From Methylobacterium sp. J-030 (GTDB lineage: Bacteria > Pseudomonadota > Alphaproteobacteria > Rhizobiales > Beijerinckiaceae), in contig NZ_JAKSYM010000402.1 in NCBI RefSeq assembly GCF_022829545.1, forward strand, positions 62,001-126,000: a DNA stretch of 64,000 nt, in the 5' to 3' direction. Positions within the stretch are counted from its first letter, which is position 1; every line of letters begins with the position of its first letter. Below are positions 17,759 to 28,677 of this stretch, piece by piece. The notes under the pieces are model-generated. The model worked only from the letters and a program-made list of their open reading frames with translations, had not been told where the DNA came from and searched no databases. The position numbers and the translations under genes are program-made.

Positions 17759-18274
17759 TCAGTAGCCGTAGCCGTAATAGCCGCACGAGGCCGGATCGTA
17801 GGCACCGTAGCCGTAATCGTAGCTGCAAGAGTCGTAACCGTAACCGCCGAGCCCGTAGCCGACGCCAAGGCCGAGCCCGAGACCCGCGAGGCCGTAGCCG
17901 ACGCCGCGTGCATAGCCGTGCCCATAGCGGCGGCCGGCGAAACCCCGTCCGGCCAAGCCTCGGGTTCCGACGACACCCGGGTTCCCGATGGCACCGCGCG
18001 TCCCCAGTGCGCCGACACGGCCGGGCGTGCCAAATCCGCCGGGCCGCAGGCCGCCGACGCCGGCACCCGTTACCCCGGTGCCGCCGAAACCGGCGCCGCG
18101 GACGCCGCCGCCTATCCCGCCCGCACGGGCACCGGCGAATCCGCCGCCGTGGAAGCCGCCCCCGAATCCGCCGCCGTGGAACCCCCCGCCGCCGAAGCCG
18201 CGCGCGTCGGCGCCAACCGGATAAAAAGCCACCGCTGCAAGCAGGGCGGTCGAAGTCAATGCCAGACGCTTCAT
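17759..18274 (-). CDS. Exported glycine-rich protein
   Basis: From MKRLALTSTALLAAVAF the protein is 171 residues. It has a signal peptide ending near GADARG, followed by a region almost entirely of glycine-rich repeats (FGGGGFHGGGFGGG and variants). The C-terminus is rich in Gly and Tyr (YGYDSCSYDYGYG) with two or three Cys. It is probably a secreted or surface structural protein of low complexity; no catalytic motif is seen. A longer frame adds 38 residues before the signal peptide and is not preferred. It has its own terminator and is probably monocistronic. Confidence 0.8.
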   Translation of the reverse strand: MKRLALTSTALLAAVAFYPVGADARGFGGGGFHGGGFGGGFHGGGFAGARAGGIGGGVRGAGFGGTGVTGAGVGGLRPGGFGTPGRVGALGTRGAIGNPGVVGTRGLAGRGFAGRRYGHGYARGVGYGLAGLGLGLGVGYGLGGYGYDSCSYDYGYGAYDPASCGYYGYGY

Positions 18275-18433
18275 CGGACAATCCAACGTGTCATGTAATC
18301 GCTGATTGTCCAACAACGCTGCACTCGCATGTATCCAAGCTAAGGCATCGACCCATGCGTGTCTTTCAGTCGCTGGGATTGATTCCAAGCGTGACTGTTC
18401 CGAAGCTTGGCCAGTTCGGGCCGTGCTGGTGGA

Positions 18434-19927
18434 TCACCGGAACGGTGGCTCGTCGAAGCTCCGCAGCTTGCGCGAATGCAGGCCATGCCGGTCGGCGCGC
18501 AGGACGTCGAGCGCCGCCAGACCGACCTGCAGATGCTCCGAGACCGCCCGATCGTAGAACGCGTTGGCCGCGCCCGGCAGCTTGATCTCGCCGTGCAGCG
18601 GCTTGTCCGACACGCAAAGCAGCGCGCCGTAGGGGACGCGCAGGCGATATCCCTGCGCGGCGATGGTGCCGCTCTCCATGTCCACGGCCACCGCCCGCGA
18701 CTGGTTGATCCGGCGCCGCTCCTGGCTGAACCGCAACTCCCAATTGCGGTCGTCATAGGTGACGACCGTGCCGGTGCGCAGCCGACGTTTGAGGGCCTCG
18801 GCCTGCTCGCCCGTGACGGCGGCGGCTGCGTTCTGGAGCGCGACCTGCACCTCGGCGAGCGCCGGGACCGGGACGTCCGGCGGCACGAGCTCGTCGAGGA
18901 TCCGGTCGCGGCGGAAGTAGGCGTGCGCCAGGACGTAATCGCCGATCGTCTGCGACTGCCGCAGGCCGCCGCAATGGCCGACCATCAGCCAGCAATCCGG
19001 CCGCAGCACCGCGAGGTGATCGGTGATCGTCTTCGCGTTCGAGGGGCCGACGCCGATATTGACCAGGGTCGTGCCCTGATGCGTGCCGTCGGCGCCCCGC
19101 GCGACGAGGTGGTAGGCCGGCATCTGGTGCCGGTGCCAGGGCGAGGCCGCGATCACCGCCGCCGGGTCGGCCTGCGCGGCCTCGGCGCGGGATACGGACA
19201 CGCCCCCCGGCAGAACCAGACGTTCGAAGCCCTCCGCCCCCGAGGCCAGCCGCTCCAGGCCGTGCCGGACGAACTGATCGACGTAGCGGTGATAGTTGGT
19301 CAGCAGGATCCAGGGCTGGACCTCGCGCCAGTCGCATCCGGTGTAGTGGACGAGCCGCCGCAGCGAGTAATCGACCCGCACCGCGTCGAACAGCGCCAGC
19401 GGCAGCGGCTCGCCCGCCGCGGGCTCGAAGGTGCCGTCCGCGATCTCGTCGCCGACGAGCGACAGGAGCGGCACCGGGAAGTAGGTGGCGAGGTCCGCGC
19501 CGTCCACGGCGCGCCCGCGTGTGTCGAGACCCGCCTCCAGCACGTAGGGATACGGGATCTCCTGCGCGCTCAAGCCCACTTCGAGGGTGATTCCGTAATC
19601 GGCGATCAGCGGCTCCAATTGGCGGGTCAGGTAGTGGCGGAAGAAGGCGGGGTGCGTGACCGTGGTCGCGTAGGTGCCGGCCGCCTGGAGCTTCGCGGTG
19701 GCGCGCCGCACCCGGGGCAGCGGTCCGTCCGGGCGGTAGCTGATCCGCAGTTCGGGATAGCGGAAGGCGAGGCGCTCGGTGGCGTCCGGAGGCGGGCCGC
19801 CGGCGAGGTAGCGCTCGAGGGCCTCCCGCAGCGCGCCGACCGCGCCGTCGTAGAGCTCGACCAGGCGGTCGATCGCAGTTCCGGCATCCGCCATCGCCTG
19901 CATCGGCCGCAATTCCCGCTCGATCAT
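18434..19927 (-). CDS. amn: AMP nucleosidase
   Basis: Amn hydrolyses AMP to adenine and ribose-5-phosphate. The 497-residue protein, starting MIERELRPMQAM, is close to E. coli Amn (484). It has an N-terminal regulatory region and a C-terminal phosphorylase-like catalytic domain with TTLVNIGVGPSNAKT, LMVGHCGGLR, and AVAVDMESGTIAAQGYR for substrate binding. An in-frame upstream extension exists but overlaps the divergent trmO gene and looks non-coding. With mtnP and guaA it gives this window several purine-handling genes, though they are not one operon. Confidence 0.95.
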   Translation of the reverse strand: MIERELRPMQAMADAGTAIDRLVELYDGAVGALREALERYLAGGPPPDATERLAFRYPELRISYRPDGPLPRVRRATAKLQAAGTYATTVTHPAFFRHYLTRQLEPLIADYGITLEVGLSAQEIPYPYVLEAGLDTRGRAVDGADLATYFPVPLLSLVGDEIADGTFEPAAGEPLPLALFDAVRVDYSLRRLVHYTGCDWREVQPWILLTNYHRYVDQFVRHGLERLASGAEGFERLVLPGGVSVSRAEAAQADPAAVIAASPWHRHQMPAYHLVARGADGTHQGTTLVNIGVGPSNAKTITDHLAVLRPDCWLMVGHCGGLRQSQTIGDYVLAHAYFRRDRILDELVPPDVPVPALAEVQVALQNAAAAVTGEQAEALKRRLRTGTVVTYDDRNWELRFSQERRRINQSRAVAVDMESGTIAAQGYRLRVPYGALLCVSDKPLHGEIKLPGAANAFYDRAVSEHLQVGLAALDVLRADRHGLHSRKLRSFDEPPFR

Positions 19928-20051
19928 GTCGCCTCCGGTCCAGGGGCCGGCTCTACACCGCCGGAGACGGGCGCGCGAGATCCGGGCTTGCCGGCGGCGG
20001 GGGCTTGGCCGAGAAGCCCCCGAGGCAGAGCGCAGTCGCAAGCGAGGTCGG

Positions 20052-20549
20052 ATGAGCGCGGAGGAGTTCGGGGTCCGTCCTGGCGAAGAGCGGGCGAGCC
20101 TGCCCGCGACGTTCGATGCGGGTCTGCATTTCATCGGCCGGCTGCGCACGCCCTGGCAGACGCGCGCCGATTGCCCGAAGAACGGGTTGCAGACCGACGC
20201 AATCTGCACCGTGGAGGTCGACGCGCCCTATGTCCCGGGCCTGCGCACCATCACGGGCTGCACGCACCTGATCCTGCTCTACTGGATGGATCGGGCGACC
20301 CGAGGCCTCGTGGTCCAGCAGCCGCGACACGCGGACGGGCCGCGCGGCACCTTCTCGCTGCGCTCGCCGGCCCGGCCCAATCCGATCGCGCTCTCGGTGG
20401 TCGAGCTGATCGGCCGCCACGATGGCCTGCTGCGCGTCCGCGGCCTCGACTGCATCGACGGCACGCCGCTCCTCGACATCAAGCCCTACTATGCCTCCAC
20501 GGATTCTCGACCGGATGCGCAGGTCGACCGTGCCGGCGCCGCGCCGTGA
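20052..20549 (+). CDS. trmO: tRNA (N6-threonylcarbamoyladenosine37-N6)-methyltransferase TrmO
   Basis: TrmO (TsaA/YaeB family) methylates t6A37 of threonine tRNAs with SAM. The 165-residue protein has the family signature RPNPIALSVVEL and the terminal motif GLDCIDGTPLLDIKPY. FIGRLRTPW lies near the N-terminus. The start at 20052 (MSAEEFGV) is preferred over a longer frame that runs into the amn promoter. It is divergent from amn with 124 bp between. Its stop overlaps the start of the GDSL gene (GTGA). Confidence 0.92.
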   Translation: MSAEEFGVRPGEERASLPATFDAGLHFIGRLRTPWQTRADCPKNGLQTDAICTVEVDAPYVPGLRTITGCTHLILLYWMDRATRGLVVQQPRHADGPRGTFSLRSPARPNPIALSVVELIGRHDGLLRVRGLDCIDGTPLLDIKPYYASTDSRPDAQVDRAGAAP

Positions 20550-21238
20550 GGCGTCTGGCCGTCCTGATCGTCGGCGGAATCGGGCTGCTCGCCATCGGCG
20601 GGCTTGCGGGCTGGCGGCTGCACAAACCGGCCGCCGATGCACGCGCCTACGCGGTCATGCGGATCATCGCCGTTCAGGTCAGCCTCGACGAGGCGCCCGC
20701 GGACTACGTGTTCTACGGCGGTGACTCGCAGGTCGAGCTGCACCCCGGCGGACAGGAGGTCTGCGGGTTGCCGCTGGTCAATGGCGGCGTCAGCGGCTCG
20801 ACGGCGGCGGCCTACGCGGATCACCTGGCCCAGCTGAGCTTCAAGGCCCATCCCCGGGTCGCCGCGCTGACGATCGGGACGAACGACATCCTGATGAAGA
20901 ACAAACCGCGCTCCGCCGAGCCGGCCGCGCGGTTCGAGGCTGCCGCGGAGATCATCGTGCGGCGCCTGCAGGGCCTCGCGCCACGGGTGGTGGTCACCGC
21001 CCTCCCCCCGGTCGGCCACGAACTCGGGTCGCTCGTCGATGCCGCGGCGGTCGCGGATTACTCGCAGCGGTTGCGTAATCTATGCGGGCGGATGGGCTGC
21101 GCCTTCGCGGATCCGTTCGCGGATCTGCGCGACGGCGACACTGGTTTTGCCAAGCCCGGCGCTCTGCGCGACGGGCTGCACCTCGCCGCCTACCGACCCG
21201 CCCTGAAGGCGCTGGCGCCGGTCCTGTGCGGACCGTGA
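20546..21238 (+). CDS. GDSL/SGNH-fold hydrolase, exported or membrane-anchored
   Basis: The 230-residue protein starts with GTG inside the end of trmO, giving translational coupling. An N-terminal hydrophobic segment (LAVLIVGGIGLLAIGGLAGW) serves as a signal or anchor. The SGNH blocks are present: YGGDSQVE (nucleophile Ser), NGGVSGSTA (Gly), GTNDI (Asn) and DGLHLAAY (Asp/His). Such enzymes hydrolyse esters of lipids or carbohydrates; the substrate is unknown. It converges with guaA, leaving only 4 bp between the stops. Confidence 0.86.
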   Translation: MRRLAVLIVGGIGLLAIGGLAGWRLHKPAADARAYAVMRIIAVQVSLDEAPADYVFYGGDSQVELHPGGQEVCGLPLVNGGVSGSTAAAYADHLAQLSFKAHPRVAALTIGTNDILMKNKPRSAEPAARFEAAAEIIVRRLQGLAPRVVVTALPPVGHELGSLVDAAAVADYSQRLRNLCGRMGCAFADPFADLRDGDTGFAKPGALRDGLHLAAYRPALKALAPVLCGP

Positions 21239-21242
21239 CGCC

Positions 21243-22799
<1,557 letters not shown>

Positions 22800-23341
22800 C
22801 GCGGGCGATTATCCGAAGCGCGGGGCGCGCGCAACGCGCATCCCGGCCGCGGCCTGGGGATCGCCGCGCGCGGCGCGCCGGACGGCACGCCCGCTTGCGC
22901 CGGCCGATACCGGTCGATGCGATCGGCTGCGGCGTCTTCGCGAGCGGCGCGAAGCGATCCAGGGCAGCGCCGCGCTCGCGAAGATTGCGCTGGCCCGGAC
23001 CGCTGCGCCGCGAGCGTCATGACGAGCGCGATAGCGCGGCTTCGCCGTGCTCGAACCGCCTGGGGCCGCCCCCCGCGACACGCGCACGATCCTCCCCACC
23101 CGCCAAACGGCGCCGGGGGCATGGCCCAAGAGACGACCACCAGGGACGCGGGACTCCGCGAGCAACCCAGGTGTCTGCCGAGTGACGCGCGGGATCCGAT
23201 CCCCGCGGCAGGGGCCGAGGATGGTCCCCGGCCCCTGACGTCTGTCTCGTCGCGGTAGCTTTCGGTGCTCCCGATCCTGCGACATCCCGGAAGACGGTCT
23301 CGGACGAGGCACCGGGACCGAAACGCTCGGGCGGATCCCCG
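22800..23341. other. Gap without a recognisable gene
   Basis: The 542 bp upstream of guaA contain several overlapping open frames, all rich in Arg, Pro and Ala and typical of non-coding high-GC DNA. No ribosome-binding site, domain or RNA gene could be recognised. The guaA promoter is probably in the first 200 bp. Confidence 0.5.
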
Positions 23342-23761
23342 TCAGTCGAAGTTGCGCACCTTGGCCGAGCCGCCGAGGCTGATCGCGGGCTTCGCGGCCG
23401 CACCGGCGAGGCTGACCTTCTTCTGGCCGGGCGGGGTCTTGGCGCGGAGCTGCGGCGCAGCCTCCGGCGCCGGCCGGGTCGGCTTCAGGTGCGCCTGCCC
23501 GTGGATCACCGAGCCGATCTCGCCCGCGACCTTGACCAGATCGTCGCGCTCGCAGGACCGGGCGACCTTGAGGCCGAGCTTGTGCATGTGGCTCTTGCCG
23601 TAGAGGTAGGTGGCGAGCTGGGCGCGCTTCAGCGGCGGGATCTCCTCCAGGATCAGCGGCAGGTCGAACTCGTCAGCGCGGTACACGGAGCCCAGGACTT
23701 CGAGGCTCACCGGGCAATCGACTTCGGGCTCGGCGCCGCTGGTCGGATGCGCTTGCGTCAT
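23342..23761 (-). CDS. Conserved-looking hypothetical protein
   Basis: A 139-residue cytoplasmic-looking protein. Its first 90 residues are well-mixed, folded-type sequence (VSLEVLGSVYRADEFDLPL, then YLYGKSHMHKLGLKVAR). The rest is a basic, low-complexity tail (PPGQKKVSLAGAAAKPAI). No family is recognised. Its ATG overlaps the stop of the upstream gene (ATGA), so the two are probably translationally coupled. Codon usage is like that of its neighbours. Confidence 0.65.
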   Translation of the reverse strand: MTQAHPTSGAEPEVDCPVSLEVLGSVYRADEFDLPLILEEIPPLKRAQLATYLYGKSHMHKLGLKVARSCERDDLVKVAGEIGSVIHGQAHLKPTRPAPEAAPQLRAKTPPGQKKVSLAGAAAKPAISLGGSAKVRNFD

Positions 23762-24153
23762 GGGTGCTTCTCGGAGGCTGGTGGATCGGGGTCGTCGGAT
23801 GCAACGGCGCCGGGGTCGGTTTCAACCCCTATCCGGACCGTAAGGTCCGCCACCCTATCCGGCGCATGCATGGGTGGCGCGGCCGGCGCCGGCTCGACCG
23901 CCGGCGTCCAGGCACCGAGGCATCCGGTACAGACGGATTCGATGACCGCCCAAGCATGGGCTTGGCGGCGCGCCCACAGCGCCTCCCGGGCGACGCGTGC
24001 GGCCTCGGCGTCCGAGATGGGCCGGATGCGGAGGAACAGCGGCTCTTGGGCGGTCGCCGCCGAGGGCGTCAGGGCGAACGGGATCAAGACGGCCAGAATG
24101 CGGCAGTCGAGACCGCGCGATCGTCCCGGTACAGGCAGCGCAAATCTCGACAC
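23758..24153 (-). CDS. Hypothetical exported protein
   Basis: The GTG at 24151-24153 is chosen because GGAGGG lies four bases upstream. It gives a 131-residue protein with a signal-peptide-like segment (CRILAVLIPFALTPSAATAQ). A predicted mature part contains ARREALWARR-type helices, a CTGC pair, and a low-complexity acidic C-terminus. No family is recognised. It overlaps the next gene by four bases. Confidence 0.55.
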   Translation of the reverse strand: MSRFALPVPGRSRGLDCRILAVLIPFALTPSAATAQEPLFLRIRPISDAEAARVAREALWARRQAHAWAVIESVCTGCLGAWTPAVEPAPAAPPMHAPDRVADLTVRIGVETDPGAVASDDPDPPASEKHP

Positions 24154-24419
24154 GCATCCCTCCCCAGCCGGACCGGGTTCGATCCGTCGCGCGGTCCGGT
24201 AAACCAAAGCTTAACATGGCGGCCCGACCGGCGGGGCGGCTGCGATCGCTGCGCGGCCGGACCATCGACCGGCGGCCTCGGCAGGAAACGGGCCGGACCG
24301 AACGCAGGATCAGCCCGAGTGTTGGATGGTCGATTCGTTCCTCGTCGCGATCACGATCCAGCGTCCGGCCGTCCCGGTTCGGAATCGGATGAAGCGCCGG
24401 GGCGCGCGCGATCCGGCCC

Positions 24420-25787
24420 CTACGCGGACGGGGCTGCCCGGCTGAGGGGCGTCGACGGTGCGGTCGCTTCGGCATCCTCCGATCCCTCCGCATTCCTGCG
24501 CTTGTCCTGAGCGTGCCCGAGCCAAAGGCTGTTCAGGAGCCAGGCGGCAGAGAGCGGGATCGCGGCCCCGGCGATCCCGGTGCTGCCCAGGCCCAGTCCC
24601 TCGATGCCGGTGAAGGACCACGCACCAACCTGGTCGCCCAGGCGATACACCACCGTGTCGATGAAGCTCTTGGCCTTGTAGCGGTCCTCCCGCGGGACGA
24701 CCGTGAACAGCACCTCCCGGATCGGCCGGGCGATGGCGAAATTGCCAGCCCGGCGCAGGACCTGGAAGGCCACGATCACGCCGATCGTCGGCCAAATCGC
24801 CAGCGCCGCGAAGCCGAGGATGCTGAAGGCCGGCAGGATCGCGAGCGTCAGCGCGACGCCCAGCCGGTTGACGAGCCGGCCGGTGAGGAAGAGCTGAACC
24901 CCGAGCGTGAGCATGTTCACCGCGAGATCGACGCTGGCGAAGAAGGCGGTCTGCGCGCCGCGATCCGGGAAGCTGCGCTTGGCGATGCCGGCCTGCTCGA
25001 AATACAGGAAGGTCGAGGTCACCGAGAACAGCAGCAGGAACAGCGAGATGTTGAGCAGGTAGGGGGACGCGAAGGTCCGGGTCACGCCGGCCAGGACACT
25101 GCCGCCGATCGTCCGATCCGGATCGCCCGTCTGGGCGGTGCCGCTGCCCGGCACCTCGTGCAGCCGGGTCGACAGGGCCGCCAGACCGCGCATGCAGAAG
25201 ACGGCGACTTCGAGGAGCACCACCGCGCAGAGCATCAGGCCCCAGGTCGGGACGTTCTTGGCCAGGATCGCCGTGGTCGCCGAGCCCGCGATGGCGCCGA
25301 GCGTCGCGCCGGCTGCGATGAAGCCGAACAGGCGCCGGCCCTGCGCATTGGAAAACACGTCGACGATCGTCGCCCAGAAGATCGAGACGACGAAGAGATT
25401 GAAGATCGACAGCCAGACGAAGAAGACCCGCCCGATCCAGATGGTCCAGTCCGCCGGTGCGAGATAGAGCGTCAGCGCGAAGACGAGGATGTTGGCCGCG
25501 AAGAACCGGTAGGTGATCGGCACGAACCGCGCCCGCGGCATCCGCTTCACCAGGTAGGCGAAGGGCAGGTTCAGGCTCAGCATGCCGAGCAGGGTCGCGG
25601 TGAACAGCCAGGGCAGGTTCTCGATGCCGCCGGCCACGCCCATCTGGTCGCGGATCGGGCGCAGGACGTAGTAGGCGGCCAGGATCGAGAAGATGTAGGC
25701 CCAGGCCCAGGCGAGCGCCCGGCCCTCGCCGGGCTGGATGTCGATCAGTCGCGCGAGCGGGCCGCGGGGCGGGACGGGATCAGGCAT
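24420..25787 (-). CDS. Major-facilitator-type transporter (AAA/NTT-like)
   Basis: A 455-residue protein with about twelve predicted membrane helices. The N-terminus (ARLIDIQPGEGRALAWAW, then YYVLRPIRDQMGV) resembles the bacterial proteins related to ATP/ADP translocases and MFS carriers, where a YFxLRPxRD-like motif is typical. The loop VPREDRYKAKSFID near residue 365 is also typical of that group. The substrate is unknown. The C-terminal 25 residues are hydrophilic. It lies 42 bp after the exported reductase gene, same strand. Confidence 0.8.
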   Translation of the reverse strand: MPDPVPPRGPLARLIDIQPGEGRALAWAWAYIFSILAAYYVLRPIRDQMGVAGGIENLPWLFTATLLGMLSLNLPFAYLVKRMPRARFVPITYRFFAANILVFALTLYLAPADWTIWIGRVFFVWLSIFNLFVVSIFWATIVDVFSNAQGRRLFGFIAAGATLGAIAGSATTAILAKNVPTWGLMLCAVVLLEVAVFCMRGLAALSTRLHEVPGSGTAQTGDPDRTIGGSVLAGVTRTFASPYLLNISLFLLLFSVTSTFLYFEQAGIAKRSFPDRGAQTAFFASVDLAVNMLTLGVQLFLTGRLVNRLGVALTLAILPAFSILGFAALAIWPTIGVIVAFQVLRRAGNFAIARPIREVLFTVVPREDRYKAKSFIDTVVYRLGDQVGAWSFTGIEGLGLGSTGIAGAAIPLSAAWLLNSLWLGHAQDKRRNAEGSEDAEATAPSTPLSRAAPSA

Positions 25788-25829
25788 GGGGGTGCCCCGC
25801 CGGGACCATTCCGCCGCGTGGCCGGCGGC

Positions 25830-26573
25830 TCACTTGGCGAGTCCGAGCTTCTCCCGCAATTCCGGCGCGGTGACGTCGTGGCCGAAGCCCGGCGAGCCCA
25901 TCGCGAACGTGTCGGCCGCCTTGAGCGGCCCGACCACCACCGGATCGAAGCCCGCGTCGCGGACGAGCCCCTCGGCAACCTTCAGGGCCTCCGGATCGTC
26001 CCCGGCGATCGGGATCGCCATGCGGCCGCCCGAGCGATCCTTGCCGCCATCGGCGCCCTCCTTGGCGAAGACCTTGTAGTTCGCCGCATTGAAGGCCCGC
26101 ACCAGTTTCGCGCCCGGGAAATACTTGGCCGAGGTCGCGCCGATGCCGTTCGCCTGAACCTCGTCGTAGAGCGCGCCGTCCCGCTTCTGCGTGGCGTTGC
26201 CGGCGTCGAGCACGATCTTGCCCTTGAGGGCCGGGCCGATCTCCTTCGCGAGGTCCGGATAGGCCTTGTAGGGCACGGCGATGAAGACGGCATCGCCGAA
26301 TTTGATCGCCTCCTCCGGGGTGCCGGCCTTGGCCTTGGGACCGAGTTCCGAGACCATGGAGGCCAGAGTCTCCGGGTGACGCGAGGCGAACATCACCTCA
26401 TGGCCGTCCTTGACCCAGAGGCCCCCGATGGTGCCTCCAATATTGCCGGCGCCGATCACGCCGATCCGGATCTTTCCGGCTCCGTCCTGCGCGAGGGCCG
26501 GGATCGCAACCGACAGGGAGAGCGCGGTCGCCAAGGCGAGCGCCGCGCGGCGCGTGAAATTATCAGACCGCAT
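25830..26573 (-). CDS. Exported NADP/F420-type reductase (NADPH-dependent F420 reductase family)
   Basis: The 247-residue protein starts MRSDNFTRRAALALATAL, giving a Sec- or Tat-type signal peptide ending near IPALAQ. The mature part has the nucleotide-binding GVIGAGNIGGTIG near residue 38, and segments VMFASRHPE, VFIAVPYKAYPD and VRAFNAANYKVFAKE. These match the F420-dependent NADP reductase (FNO-like) fold. A signal peptide on such a protein is unusual. It overlaps the end of the aldo/keto reductase gene by 11 bp, so the two are probably co-expressed. The cofactor and substrate are not established. Confidence 0.8.
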   Translation of the reverse strand: MRSDNFTRRAALALATALSLSVAIPALAQDGAGKIRIGVIGAGNIGGTIGGLWVKDGHEVMFASRHPETLASMVSELGPKAKAGTPEEAIKFGDAVFIAVPYKAYPDLAKEIGPALKGKIVLDAGNATQKRDGALYDEVQANGIGATSAKYFPGAKLVRAFNAANYKVFAKEGADGGKDRSGGRMAIPIAGDDPEALKVAEGLVRDAGFDPVVVGPLKAADTFAMGSPGFGHDVTAPELREKLGLAK

Positions 26574-27468
26574 CGATGAAGGTCTCCATCTGCTTGCGCT
26601 GCGCCGCATCCGGGAGCTTCCCGCGGGCGGCGCCGAGGTTGTCCTCGACATAGGCGGCCTTCGCCATGCCGGGAATCGGGCAGGTCACGGCCGGGTTGCC
26701 GAGCACGTACTTGAGGAAGAACTGCGGCCAGCTCGCGCAGCCGACATCCTTGGCCACGGACGGCAGTTCCTTGCCCTGCACCGCCTTGAACAGGCGGTCG
26801 CGGCCGAAGGGCACGTTGGTCATCACCGCCATGCCGCGGTCGGCCGCCAGCGGGATCACCCGCTCGGCGGCGGCCCGGTTGTCGATGGCGTAGTTCACTT
26901 GGATGAAGTCGAGGGTCTCGCGCTTCATCACGGCTTCGAGGGCCTCGAGCTGATTGTCGCGCCAGACCGTCACGCCGAGGTAGCGGATCCGCTTCGCGGC
27001 CTTCAGATCACGCAGAATCGCGAGGTTCTCGGCGACGTCGATCAGGTTGTGGACCGCCACGAGATCGAGCGTATCGACCCTCATCCGCTTCAGCGACCGC
27101 TCGAACTCCGCGCGGGTCTCGTCGCGGCCGGACGTATCGACCTTGCTGGCCAAGAAGACTTTCGACCGCAATCCGGTCTCCGCCAAGATGACGCCCAGCA
27201 CGTCCTCGGCGGTGCCGTAGCTCGGGGCTGTGTCGATCACCGTTCCGCCGAGGGACACGAAGGTCTGCACCGCATCCCTGAGCGGTGCGATCTTGTCGGC
27301 GGTCGGTTCGACTTCGTAGCGGCGGGACGTGCCGATCCCGATCGCCGGCAGCATCTCGCCACTGGACGGAATCGCCCGGCGGATCAGCGGATCGGCCGCA
27401 AAGGCGACGCGAGACGCGAGCGGCGCCAGGGCTGCGGCGGCGATGACGGCGCGGCGGGATACGGGCAT
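26563..27468 (-). CDS. Exported aldo/keto reductase
   Basis: A 301-residue protein with an N-terminal twin-arginine-like signal (MPVSRRAVIAAAALAPLAS). It is followed by an aldo/keto reductase domain: IGIGTSRR near residue 44, VIDTAPSYGTAED with catalytic Asp and Tyr near 80, FLASKVD with Lys, and YLGVTVWRD. It presumably reduces an aldehyde or ketone, but in the periplasm NADPH is not freely available, so its physiological role is unclear. It overlaps the following exported reductase gene by 11 bp. Confidence 0.83.
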   Translation of the reverse strand: MPVSRRAVIAAAALAPLASRVAFAADPLIRRAIPSSGEMLPAIGIGTSRRYEVEPTADKIAPLRDAVQTFVSLGGTVIDTAPSYGTAEDVLGVILAETGLRSKVFLASKVDTSGRDETRAEFERSLKRMRVDTLDLVAVHNLIDVAENLAILRDLKAAKRIRYLGVTVWRDNQLEALEAVMKRETLDFIQVNYAIDNRAAAERVIPLAADRGMAVMTNVPFGRDRLFKAVQGKELPSVAKDVGCASWPQFFLKYVLGNPAVTCPIPGMAKAAYVEDNLGAARGKLPDAAQRKQMETFIDAV

Positions 27469-27580
27469 GACCGATCTCCGAGGAAGCCAGGACGCACGAT
27501 CGACATAGGGCGCCGGCGGGCAAAAGTGTATTCGTTATTCTCACGGCTGCGCGAGCCCGGCTCCTCGAAGCGCGCGGCCG

Positions 27581-27919
27581 CTAATCCTCCTCGGGCGGAT
27601 CCTCGAACTCGGCGCCCTCGGTATCGGGCGCGATCCGGAACCGGTATTCGTCGATGGCCAGGAAGGCGCGATGGGCTGTCTGCGGATCGATGCCGTCACG
27701 CACGACGAGGGTCTGGAAATCGATGAATAGGCGGGCGATGCGGGCCTCGTCGGACAATGCCGCCAGCGCGGACGAGCTGGCGCCGGCGCGCATCATGTAG
27801 CGCTTGGCCACCCCCTCCGCGTCGGGGGCGGGCAGCACGACCACCTGCCCGGCGGTTTCGGGTTTCAATGCGGCCCAGCGGACGGGCGTCCAGGCGATGA
27901 TGGCCTCAATCTGCTTCAT
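27581..27919 (-). CDS. Hypothetical protein
   Basis: A 112-residue protein beginning MKQIEAIIAWTPVRWAALKPE with mixed composition, an internal helix-rich part (ALAALSDEARIARLFIDF) and a strongly acidic C-terminus (EFEDPPEED). No domain recognised and no signal peptide. It is flanked by about 110 bp on the AKR side and 72 bp on the CHRD side, all on the minus strand. Confidence 0.6.
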   Translation of the reverse strand: MKQIEAIIAWTPVRWAALKPETAGQVVVLPAPDAEGVAKRYMMRAGASSSALAALSDEARIARLFIDFQTLVVRDGIDPQTAHRAFLAIDEYRFRIAPDTEGAEFEDPPEED

Positions 27920-27991
27920 CGGGAACTCCGGCAGGGGATGTCTCCGCCTACCGGGGCTGCGGACGCGCGTCGAGGTGGCGGTTCCGGTCGA

Positions 27992-28426
27992 TCAGTGCGC
28001 GTGCATCACCTGACCGCGGATCTCGCCCTTCGGGTTCGCCGCCGTGTGCAGGTTGAAATAGACGCGGCCGGCTTCGAGATCCGCGGCCTTGGTATCGTCG
28101 AGCGTCGCCTCGCCCGTGAAGGGGCTGGCCGAGGCGGTCACCGGCACCAGCACGCCGGCATTCTCCCCCGGCTTGGCCGGGCCGTGGAAATGGGCCGCCG
28201 TCACGGGGCCGGTGAGATTGCTGTAGCTGCCTTTCCAGCTCAGGCGCTTGGTGGCCGGATCGAACGTCGCGGTGACCTCGCCGGTCCCCTTGGATTGCGT
28301 GGCCGGTACCTCGCTGGCCGCGTCCAGGGCCGCCCGATAGGTGGCACCCTCCCCGGCGGCAATGGCGGCGGGCGTTCCCATCAGGGCAAGCAGAAGGGCA
28401 AGACGTGTGCAGGCGTGGCGTGTCAT
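27992..28426 (-). CDS. Exported CHRD domain protein
   Basis: The 144-residue protein starts MTRHACTRLALLLALMG with a signal peptide ending near AIAAGE. A single CHRD (chordin-like) domain follows: YRAALDAASEVPATQSKGTG, VTAAHFHGPAKPGENAG and VYFNLHTAANPKGEIRGQV. These proteins are periplasmic or extracytoplasmic beta domains of uncertain function, with conserved His residues that may bind metal. A longer frame would add 52 residues before the signal peptide and is not preferred. Confidence 0.9.
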   Translation of the reverse strand: MTRHACTRLALLLALMGTPAAIAAGEGATYRAALDAASEVPATQSKGTGEVTATFDPATKRLSWKGSYSNLTGPVTAAHFHGPAKPGENAGVLVPVTASASPFTGEATLDDTKAADLEAGRVYFNLHTAANPKGEIRGQVMHAH

Positions 28427-28677
28427 CGAACGCTCCGGGCAGGTCGGCGGCTGCGTGAGCCGAACCCGCACCATAGGGCCGCGCGCCGATCGGCACAGGG
28501 GCTGGCGGCGCGCCGCGTGCGCTGCTTCGTGACGGCGGCCCGTTTTGGTCTCACGCCCGCCCGACGATGCTGGCCTCTGCAAAGCCGCGCGATTTGCCCG
28601 CGCGAAGCCGTTGACACCGTGCGGCGGCTCTCCCTATACCGCCAGCGCCGACTGTCCGCAGGACGGTTTCGGCGTGG

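Noticed and set aside
18407..21238. Long plus-strand open frame of over 900 codons spanning amn, trmO and the GDSL gene
   Set aside because: Only the last 230 codons are coding (the GDSL protein, from 20546). The rest is antisense to amn or out of phase with trmO.
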